Assembly: GCF_964340395.1 (NCBI RefSeq)
Contig: NC_135554.1
Location: forward strand, 25,799,592-25,859,591
Length of the DNA stretch: 60,000 bases
Source: Glandiceps talaboti
Lineage: Eukaryota; Hemichordata; Enteropneusta; Spengelidae
Direction: 5' to 3'
Numbering within the stretch: the first letter of the stretch is position 1; the number at the start of each line of letters is the position of its first letter. Positions 50,862-60,000 of the stretch are shown here, one piece after another. Made by a program: the position numbers and the translations under genes. Below the pieces are notes generated by a model. That model worked only from the letters and a program-made list of their open reading frames with translations, had not been told where the DNA came from and did no database searches.

Positions 50862-53800
50862 TGACTCCAGGCTTGTACACCATTCTGTACATGTATGACC
50901 AAAAACAACTTTCTACAAATTAAATGTTCTTTACCTATTCACTGTCCAAAAAAAGGTCTACAATTTAACTATATATTACCTTCATTATCCTGTTAACTTC
51001 TATTTATAGACAGGTAAAATGTAAATTAGATCTCAGTTTAGAAGTTACTACATGATGTATGTTATAGACAATTCGTACATTTCAAATTAATTTGAATAAA
51101 AAAAGAAGCAAACTGCGGTGATTACACAAGTGCATGGGGGTGGTATATTTGGAGGTGTGGTTATATTGTTTCTGAGTAAACGTGTATTGTAAAAGTATTC
51201 CATGCATGAACACATTTGTAAAGAATTAATTTATCATCAATTCATGCAGTGACTCAGTGTTGTATCAAAGACACCCACTTGTCAATGCAATGGTTTAGGA
51301 AAAAAGAAGTCTAGTTGATAGTGTTAATGGTTGGCAAGTTTTAAAATATTACACAGAACTCATAAAAACCCAAATCACTGGAACAGTTGTTACTGAGTGT
51401 AGTGTGGTCCTCTAATACTTTCAAAATGTGGGTTTTATTGCCTAGAGTCCATGTGGATGGGGTTTTGAATTTAAAATTTCAAGAGCGGGGAAATAAAAAT
51501 TCAAAATCCCCAATTGCCTGGATTCTAGGCTACATCATAGGTGTTATACTGAAATCTGTGTTTCAACTTCAAATGTTTAAGATTACATTTTAGTTATATT
51601 TGATTTTAAAGTTGCTGATTTTCGGCAGAAAATGAGCCCAAAATGAAACGTTGTTCTAAGATCATTTCATATATACATGATATATGTACTTGGTATCATG
51701 GTATGGTACAAGATGACAGTATGGATTCCAGACCATTACCAGTAAATCGTTTGATGGAATCCCAGATAAATGTCAGTGTTGAAATTTGTCAAAAATGTAA
51801 ATCTCTGATTCAAATATGTTTTCTACATTTGCATGTTTAACCTATTGGGGTAAATATGTAAAATATCTTAGATTAAATCTGGAGGAATAAAATCTTTTGA
51901 TGTAACATAATTATGTCATGTGGGATCCTGGATACATAAACATGTTCAACTTTAGTACTTTGTATTCTGTGCTTGTAGTGACATCATTCCAGAATAGTCT
52001 TACATGTAAGAGGTTTGTGACATCACAATATTCAATGATGCTTACCATCGTGATGTTTGTCTGTCAGCTGTGATTTATTGATCAAACTGAATGTGAATCA
52101 TACACAAGTAGATTTGAACTATTAAAGTTGTACTTTGTTACAGTTTCATAACAGCATTTACTCGGTACATATCGTGTCTGACAGATATTCAGTGCACGGC
52201 AAGTCATCAACCAATTAACATTTCCTTTTCCCTTTGTGGATACGATTACTGAACCTTTTCATGAGAGAAAAAAAAATAGAACAAACGTCATATGTAAGAT
52301 AAAAGTGTAGTATACAATGTATAGAGAGTAGAGTTAATGAATTATTCATAATGTAACTAAAGGACTTTCCCACACACATACACACACATACATAGTATCG
52401 TACAGACTGTGTCATTGTCGTGACTTCCTTCGCCACACCTTGATTCCTGTCATGTCTAAATTTGCAGCCATAAAACCTAGTCATGTCTGCCAAACAATCA
52501 GGTAAATAGTGTTCAAAATTTTACTTTCTTTCTAATTTTTTGCTAAAGTATACAAGGTTCCAGTGTTGTAGTTAGTGGTAGTGTCTGTAGTAGCCTATAT
52601 ATGTAGTTTAGGGTACATGTATGTATTAGGCACAGGATGATGTTTGCACTGAACTTTGAGTGTGGTGTTTTGAACTGTTGTGCATCGTATTTGAAGGTGA
52701 CGTCTGCATGTACATGTACAGACAGTATACAGACAATGTTAGTTTTATGTACATTTGACAGAGAGAGGTAGTACTGGATCTACTACTACTGACAAGGTCA
52801 ACTTTATTGTATAGACATAACAATGGGTGATCAAACGGTGTAATGTTAGCTATGAACTCACATATTGTATGTACCATACTGTACTGCCATTGATGAAGTC
52901 TAGCACTGTGGGGGTCAGACAGTCAGTCTGTCGGTCGGTCAACGTTTTATGTTGTCCGAGCCTACTCATATTTTATTGAAGTGCTACATTTGAAAAAAAC
53001 AAATCATGGACACATAATGTGTTCATTCAAGGTATTATCCTAATTTTCAACAAAACATGACTAAAAAGTTACCTTTTATGATTATTTTAGTTTTTAATTT
53101 CAGGTACAAATGTATATGTGCAATGATTTATTAGTTTTTCTACACATAACAAAATAAATCAATCAAAACAAATAAATAAACAAATTTGTTACGAATATAT
53201 ATATTAATACTATAGTAAGATTATACTATGGAGATATCACTATAAGGCCTCCCCTAATACATGTACCTCCATGATTATACTAAAGGTATTGCAAATTTGT
53301 TTAAAATTTAAAAGTATTTATTGTGTTAATAATTTTACCTGTGTAAAGTGTCTGCTTTTCATGATGTAAATTAGTAGTAAAGTGCTATAGCTGTTGCTTG
53401 ACTGTTCCAAATGTCATGAAATTTTCTAATTTTGAACGTAAGTAAAAAAAAAATATAATGAATTATTGCTCCAGAATATAATTTAGATTGTTCATACTCT
53501 AGCCATTATTTAATTAATAAAATTTCAATTGTAGTTTTCTTCAGTGAGACATTTGATTTTGAAATTTTTGAAATTTTTGGGAAAAAACTGTTATAGTACG
53601 TGCAAAGACTGTCATACACGTTTCTGTTTTGTCAACACATGACACACACATACCACACTACTTGCATGTATACATCATGGGACTAACCAGACAGTGAAAC
53701 CATTCATTCAGTCTTCCTACCCATATGTACTATTCATTGCTTCAAGACATTCATATACATTCATATACTTTAGTTTAATTACTGCAGTTCTAATTATATC

Positions 53801-54117
53801 AAAGACATGTCACCACTTCAGTTTCAAGTTCTTTTGTTAGATTGAAAATCATGAATATTCTATTTCCCTTATTGTTTTATTTGGCTGTTTGTTACAGATG
53901 AAAGTTGCAGTGATTTTAAATAGTTTACAATTCTGTGATCACAGAACTGCTGGTAACACTTTTGTCCTGTTCCATTTCCTATGATACAGTATACCAATAA
54001 CCTGGTAACTGAGTGTCCTATAACACTGTTGTCCAATATTTCTGTGTACTATTGAGACACTGATATTGTAACAGCCTGGTAATAAAGCCTACAATGCCAC
54101 TCTATCTACTACCTATA
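50862..54117. other. Non-coding AT-rich stretch
   Basis: Only simple features: a hairpin-like GTCAGACAGTCAGTCTGTC at about 52916 and A-rich runs. No MITE, LINE or exon recognised. Confidence 0.6.
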
Positions 54118-54472
54118 GGGCAGGTATAAATTTCCCTACAGTGTTAGTAACTTTGATAGTTCAGGTATAAATTTCCTACACAGTGTTAGTACCTTTCATT
54201 GATAGGTCAGGTATAAATTTCCCTACAGTGTTAGTAACTTTCATTGATAGGTCAGGTATAAATTTCCTACACTGTGTTAGTAACATTCATTGATAGCCTC
54301 AGGTATAAATTTCCTACACCATCCCGGTAACATTCATTGATAGGTCAGGTATAAATTTCCTACACCATCCCAGTAACATTCATTGATAGGTCAGGTATAA
54401 ATTTCCTACACCATCCCAGTAACATTCATTGATAGGTCAGGTATAAATTTCCTACACCATCCCAGTAACAGT
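54118..54472 (+). repeat. 46-bp tandem repeat, about 7 copies
   Basis: The unit is CAGGTATAAATTTCCTACAC CATCCCAGTAACATTCATTG ATAGGT. Left-hand copies carry AGTGTTAGTAAC in place of CATCCCAGTAAC, so two subtypes form separate blocks. Confidence 0.94.
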
Positions 54473-55906
54473 CATTGTATTATTCAAATAGTGGGAGTGA
54501 ATGACATGTAAAGTTGTTTGAATAGTATTTCTACCTCTGGTCAAATGCTATAAAGGATCCAGCTGTTCGTTTGGAATTTGACCTTGTGTTTGACAGTTTT
54601 CAGTACTACCAACAAAGAACCAGGTTGCTAAGAAATCAGGCTAAGAATTGGCCACCATTATGTTATGTAAATGATATAACACACTGACCATTAAGAGGCA
54701 GAGAATGTACTTTAGTCACAGGGTCAACTTTTGTTGGAGCAAACATTTCCTTTTTCAAGTTTTTGTCTTCCCATAAAGAGATTTAGAGTAGAATTCATCA
54801 TCAATTTGGAATATCTTTAAAAATAGCCATATGTTGTTTACAAAGAATTGTTTAAACAATCAACTCAATTATTTGGTTGGTACAATGTCATATTTTGCAT
54901 TTTTTTGTAACTTTTTGAATTGGATGGATGCACATTGTAAATACATGTACAGTACCTCAAGCAATGTCCATGGAACTATTGAACCACCTTGAACCTGCTA
55001 ATACTATGTATTCCCAGAAATATCACTACCTATCAGATACAGTGTACTATGATAAATGGTGTTACATGATACTAGGAAAAGAGAATTAGGGGTAGTTGAC
55101 TATCCAATTGAGTCCAGCCGCTGTTATTTTATGTGTTTTAAATAATTTTGTTCCATTTCATCGCAATTTCTGACCACCCCAGTTGCAAATATTTCCCATG
55201 TTCTGTAATTCCATTTCCTGTGAACAAAATCTAAAAGTTCAGCAGTACATTAAATATAAAGCAGATATTGAAATCAGTCTTGGATGACAACATACATGTA
55301 CATGTTATCCTTGACTATTTATGTATTGCCTATAATTAAAAATGGTACATATTGACATCAAATGATGTAATCATACATTTATATAAATAATTATACCATG
55401 TTACATGTAGATCTAGGGTCCATGATATGGTGAGAAACAGCTGTAGACAAAATTAGACATTAGATAATATACAAAATATGAACCAGCTGCTGCAATGTAA
55501 AATAAAATGCATGTTTATATGTATACTGAATCAAAATTGGAATAAATTTATGTTTTTTAACATTTTGCATAATTTCTGGCCAGCATGTGTTCATAGAAAT
55601 AAATATTTAAATTTATTTTTATGCAATACAGTAATACCTGTATATGGATATATTAACAATGTAGAGTCGAGAGTTTTGTCTTGTAATTTGTAGAACCGAT
55701 ATGCTTTAAAAAGTTACTTTACTTCAAAAATTCAAATACTTTAAATTAATCTTAAGATAAATCACATATACAAATAATACATACATATTTATATCTTAGT
55801 GCATTTTCTCGCATAATTTGTATATTTTAATTTTCTAATAAGATATATTGGAACATGATGTCAAATTTTTCAAATCAGAATTTGAAGTATCACAAGATAG
55901 ATGTGT

Positions 55907-55985
55907 GCCAGGGGTAATAATTGTAAAGTACTTTGAGCGCAAAGTGGGAAAGCGCTATATAAAAACCAACATTATTATTAATAAC
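55907..55985 (+). mobile_element. LINE/SINE 3' tail fragment
   Basis: The sequence TGTAAAGTACTTTGAGCGCA, then AAGCGCTATATAAAAACC, then ATTATTATTA matches the well-known 3' end shared by CR1/L2-group LINEs and the SINEs that use them. Nothing upstream is recognisable as coding, so it is a very short truncated copy. Confidence 0.75.
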
Positions 55986-56699
55986 AAATTGACTTTTTAA
56001 AAGATTGATGGTGGTTTAGAATATGGTCCTATTTTAATACATATGTCACATATTTAGACTCAAGAGACACTCGGTGACTCTCCTCTTGCAAGTGATTGGA
56101 AAAGAAATTGAGGTAATATTTTTGAAATGAAAGGAAGCACTCATGAAGTGATTCCGTTGAGTAAGCGGATTATGTTAATCTTAGTGTCTGCCAACTACAT
56201 GTATGGTGATCATGTAGCCAGGTTACAATCACATGTTTGTAAGCATACCAAGAGACAAGCAATGAACCCTTCATGTGAAAAACTCTGTTCTTTTAAGTCA
56301 CTTTGATCTCAAACATTAAATTAGTGAGTCCATGGAGTGAAAATATCCATAGTGACATGGTAAGCAGTGCAAAATGGCACATCAAAAAGTTTCAAATATG
56401 GTTGGATGTTACATCATAATACACAATATTCATATTTCAATATTCATATGCATTCATACTAATACTTTGTTATTATCAGGATGGCAGTTGCCTGGGATAA
56501 TATTAATAATAAAACATTTACAAGTATAATAGTTGCTTGTCACCTAACAGATGTGTTGTTAAAACATACCTTCTATACACCATGTAGTGATATTCCTACC
56601 AACTCTTAGCTAAATATGAAATGACAGGTGTAACCAACCCTGAAAATTGGTCATTGGTCATTCAAGGTTATGTAGACAATTGCAGTTTTAGTATGGCAA

Positions 56700-57110
56700 A
56701 TCCCAAATCACTTTATCTCTTGAGATTATGCCAACATGTCTCTACGTCTCTACTAGGTGCTCATAATAGAGGTAGCCTTCAGTCTTTATATCGCTAACAC
56801 AAAATGTGTATACTTGTATGGAACAGCGCCAAATATTCAATTTTTTCTAAATTTTCCGCAGACGATTTACTGCTTTGCCATCACAAATCAACTATCTTAG
56901 AGATTATGCTTACAAATCTGTTTATCTCTTGGAGATTACATGTCATCTTTGACATGTTTTTAACTAAACTTATCTCAATATTACAAAGATAGCCTTCAGT
57001 CATTAAGTTTTCTCTCTGAGACACAAAATGTGTGTGCTGGTATTGAACAAAGTTGAATTGTCAATTTTCCAAATTTTATACAGATAATTCACACAGAAAA
57101 TTTACAGTTT
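56700..57110 (+). repeat. Diverged 218-bp direct duplication
   Basis: Two copies share TAGCCTTCAGTC (about 56774 and 56991), ACACAAAATGTGT and TCCAAATTT/TCTAAATTTTC in the same order. They are old, with many mismatches. Confidence 0.75.
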
Positions 57111-57605
57111 ACATCAGAATTGTTAGTGGATAATTACTGTAGTTGCTTGATTTCTGTTCCAATATGTGTAGAAATGTATACTTATATGCAACTAAACGAT
57201 AAAGTTTTATTGTGTCAAACTGTACCTATACAGCTCACAGCACTGGTGTCCCTCTGAAAAAGAGGGGCATACTCCCCTCAAAATATTTGGTTTGGAAATG
57301 TATGGTTTTGTGATATTATAAACAGAATCTCAGTGAAAAGTTGTGTCAGACTTAGCCCAGCAATAAGCTTCTTTGGCAGACAAGTGTCTGGGCTATGTCA
57401 CACTACAGTGAACATGTTTTTGAGTTTATGTACAGTACATGTAATGGTCCATTCAGGGTCTCCTTATCTGATAGTGTGACTATATGTTGTCTTGTATGTG
57501 TGTTCAACTCTAATTCCTGTGTTGACTTTGAAGTAATCTCAAGTTTTTTACATTCAGTAAACATCATTAATACTAAAGTATGTTGATCTTTTTTTGTCTT
57601 CATAG

Positions 57606-57718
57606 ATATTACAGATGTAGTAGAAAAAATACCAGATAAGTGAAAATTGTATCACCATCCTGATACTGCCAGTGTGCAAGACTATTCTTTGTAATACAAG
57701 ATATTTATATATTCAACC
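57606..57718 (+). other. 5' UTR part of the lectin gene's first coding exon
   Basis: A pyrimidine-rich acceptor (TTTTTTTGTCTTCATAG) ends at about 57605. The following 113 nt lead to the ATG at 57719, with an in-frame TAA at 57692-57694. The exon probably follows an upstream non-coding exon outside what I can identify. Confidence 0.55.
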
Positions 57719-57779
57719 ATGAAGAATTCACAAAGGAAAATTTACATTTTTGTTCTGTGCATAATTTTTGGATCTGCTG
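57719..57779 (+). CDS. Lectin gene exon: signal peptide (residues 1-20)
   Basis: The ATG has A at -3 and an upstream in-frame stop. The exon ends TCTGCTG before GTAAGT, phase 1. It is too short for ordinary ORF calling. Confidence 0.85.
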
Positions 57780-59973
57780 GTAAGTTTTATTTACATTTTA
57801 TGTATTAACTCCACAAAGTGTTTTCCTGCCAAAAATACTAACATCAAATTTCAATTCGTACCCAAATTTAGGGAGTTCCTACATTGTGTAACTTACTTTT
57901 TGACCCAAAGAAATGAACTGATTGCTTCTATGGCATGCATTGTGGAAAGACTGTAAAAAATGATAAATTGATATTACAGCTATTTGCAAACCAATAGGGC
58001 AAAGGTCATCCTATGTGTTCTTTTCAAGATTTTATGTAGTCTGCTTGTTTGGTCTTCCATGGAAGACAGGTCAAAGGTCAAGTCATATAGAATAGATTCT
58101 CTTCTGTCAGTGAAAGGTCAATATTCTATCACAAAGCAAAAATGATTATGATCGGTAAGAAAGGAGGTATACCATCTGTACAACACCTTAGGGTATGGGT
58201 TATGTACAAGTCACAGAAATTGTCTGTCTGTCATTGACTGACTGCAATAAAACTAACTGTCTATGTCATGCATGACAGTACATGCACAATAGTTGAAGAC
58301 ATGGTGAATATACACCAAAGTATAAAGCCATTGAATAAAGTTAAATGACAGTTGGCTCACATTTTGGTGTCTTCTAAATGTGAATTCAACAATGTTACTG
58401 ATGTAAATGTTGCAGAAAACAGAAAAAAAAACTTGTGACAGTACTTCTTTTAGACTTAAAAGGCTTTAGATATTTGAAAATGTGAAGGTGCACAACATTA
58501 AGTGGCTCTCTCAGAAATCTTTCACTTTTTGTATTCATAGGAAATACCATGTTTACACTAGTCTGTAAGATATGATACATTCTACCATGATGTAAGCTAT
58601 GTGGTAGTCTAGAGGCTATCCATGGCTTTGAGAGATTTTGAGATTCAAAGCCACGGATAACCTCTAGATTAGCTATGAGGTGTAGAAGTCTGAATAGGGC
58701 TGAATGACAGACAGTCTATGTCTTCACCTAATCTAAGGAAATATACATGCAGGCTATATCCTGTGTGCAGAATGCAGTTTACATATATTGCATTTTTCGT
58801 CCTTTTTTTTAAACTTCACAAAATTGATTGGTTCCTATATTAATTTTTTCAGTTACTGTATGAGATGGAAGGTGGAACCCCATAATACTAATCCCCATGT
58901 GATATTTTGTTTTCTTCAGGAGGCAATGTATTGCAGAGAGCAAAAAGAGAAACAGCAGAAAATGAAGAACCAGAAATGTATTACACGGTAGTGTGTCAAG
59001 GTCGCAATATGAGACTTACATGTGACAGTGGTAAGGTTATCCTGGTACACATGGCAATGTATGGAAGAACAAGTCCAGAAACTTGTAGGAAGGAAGGCAA
59101 GATGTTTGACTTTGAATGTGAGGCACCGTATTCTCTACAAGTTGTGTCGGACAGGTAAGACTGAATTCAAAATGGCTGACAATGCACAATATTTTAGTAA
59201 CAATTGCAAAGACTGCTTTCACCATGATAATGTTTGCACAACTCATCCAAGCTAACAGAGGTATCAACATATTTTTTTAACAGTATTTGATATTTGGTCA
59301 GTGAGATGATTTTGAAAATTCAAATTCTGATTTGGATACTAAACATAAGTTGCATGTAAAAAGCTAAAAACATGATCCATCCAATGGTAAATGCTGGAAA
59401 GATTGTGATAATAAATTCTAAGCAATATGTGTTCAAAATCAAACACTTTTCTCCAAATCTGCATCGTCGTAGTTTGGGAATCTTGTTGGCAAACAATCAC
59501 CTGAAACAACCTGACTAAATGTAGACCAGCATTTTTAGCATGCCAAGTTTGTAAAAAAAATGATTTAAGAATGTAACACATTCTGTACATAGTTGAAGTT
59601 GAAAAAGTGACGATATTTGCCAACATTTGTAATTGAATAACAGTTGTTCAAGGTGTGTTCACTTAAATTTACATAAAGGGTTCTTGAAAATGATGGAAGT
59701 CAAAATTAACTTTACTAACATACACATAAAATTTTTTATAAAACATGCAGTGCACCTATATACAGCCTAACAAAACAAATCTAGCCACATCTAACATTTG
59801 ACCTTTGACCGTGAAGGTTTGTTTCCATCCTAATGCATGTTGCTATGGTATCATTAGATGCAACGGACGATCTCAGTGTACGGTTCCCGTTAACAACGGT
59901 ATATTTGGACGAGATCCGTGTACTAGAACGTACAAATACCTGGAAACTCAGTATGAATGTGTCAAACTAGAAA
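57719..59973 (+). CDS. Secreted or membrane SUEL/galactose-binding lectin-domain protein, 5' part
   Basis: Coding exons are 57719-57779, 58920-59154 and 59858-59973, with GT-AG junctions and matching phases. The 137 residues in the window end in a phase-1 donor, so the gene continues past the right edge. Residues 1-20 are a signal peptide (MKNSQRKIYIFVLCIIFGSA). RAKR at 27-30 is a furin-type dibasic site. Residues 46-133 form a complete SUEL (Gal_Lectin) domain with eight cysteines (46, 55, 76, 87, 100, 106, 120, 133) and the family motifs YGR (68-70), DPC (118-120) and KYL (125-127). Such domains bind rhamnose or galactose in lectins, and proteins or glycans in latrophilin-type adhesion GPCRs and EVA-1. 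TYKYLETQYECV resembles latrophilin most. Which of these it is depends on the missing C-terminal part. Confidence 0.92.
57780..58919 (+). other. Lectin gene intron 1
   Basis: AT-rich, with one foldback hairpin at 58605-58671 (separate entry). Short frames at 57768-57956 and 58395-58580 are not coding-like. Confidence 0.75.
58605..58671. mobile_element. Short foldback element, 27-nt arms
   Basis: The left arm TAGTCTAGAGGCTATCCATG GCTTTGA pairs with the complement of TCAAAGCCACGGATAACCTC TAGATTA with four mismatches. The flanks AAGCTATGTGG and TAGCTATGAGG are near-identical direct repeats and could be a target duplication. The TAGTCTAGA end matches the end of the element at 34433. Confidence 0.7.
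58920..59154 (+). CDS. Lectin gene exon: propeptide and first half of SUEL domain
   Basis: The acceptor is TTTTCTTCAG and the donor GTAAGA. It encodes GNVLQRAKRETAENEEPE, then the first four domain cysteines and VHMAMYGRTSPETC. It ends in the split Arg99 codon. Confidence 0.93.
59155..59857 (+). other. Lectin gene intron 2
   Basis: A 703-bp intron splitting the SUEL domain in half. I see no repeats. The minus-strand frame at 59339-59626 shows no family features. Confidence 0.75.
59858..59973 (+). CDS. Lectin gene exon: second half of SUEL domain
   Basis: It encodes CNGRSQCTVPVNNGIFGRDP, then CTRTYKYLETQYECVKLE, with the last four cysteines. The acceptor is ATCATTAG and the donor GTAAGT, phase 1 out. 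Confidence 0.93.
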
Positions 59974-60000
59974 GTAAGTTACTAGTATATTGTTAGATTC

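Larger units (their letters stand above)
54473..57605. other. Non-coding stretch upstream of the lectin gene
   Basis: Contains a LINE/SINE tail at 55.9 kb and a diverged 218-bp duplication at 56.7-57.1 kb, listed separately. I see no TATA-plus-initiator arrangement that would fix the lectin gene promoter. Confidence 0.55.

Overview
This is an AT-rich, intron-rich animal genome window. It carries two recognisable protein-coding genes and a large amount of repetitive non-coding DNA. There are no bacterial-type operons and no rRNA, tRNA or CRISPR. The species cannot be fixed from the sequence. A pearl-like element (tandem core, ACGG-type tail, terminal hairpin), LINE tails and frequent TACATGTA words point to an invertebrate such as a mollusc, another lophotrochozoan or an invertebrate deuterostome.

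Left part (1-15.5 kb, minus strand): a complete six-coding-exon gene for a typical 2-Cys peroxiredoxin of the PRDX1/2 type, 201 residues. It includes a 37-nt microexon (10484-10520) that lies alone between two introns of about 5 kb. Every splice junction is GT-AG and in phase. The introns hold a 24-copy 43-bp minisatellite, 51-bp and 66-bp arrays, microsatellites, foldback elements and a hAT-like MITE.

Middle part (15.5-57.6 kb): I recognise no cellular coding exon. The stretch holds LINE fragments (16.0-16.5, 21.6-22.0 and 55.9 kb) and a pearl-like element (17.9-18.8 kb). It also holds many minisatellites with 31, 33, 37, 38, 46 and 48 bp units, long tetranucleotide arrays and several MITE-like palindromes. 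One of these has near-identical 66-bp arms and an 11-bp target duplication. A CpG-richer, palindrome-rich stretch at about 22.5-26 kb is the best candidate promoter zone, perhaps for the upstream non-coding exon of the peroxiredoxin.

Right edge (57.6-60 kb, plus strand): the first three coding exons of a secreted or membrane protein. It has a signal peptide, a dibasic RAKR site and a complete eight-cysteine SUEL/galactose-binding lectin domain of the latrophilin/EVA-1/rhamnose-binding-lectin type. The gene runs off the window. The two genes point away from each other and share no obvious function.

Most long open frames in the window are by-products of tandem repeats whose unit length avoids stops, and I do not count them as genes.
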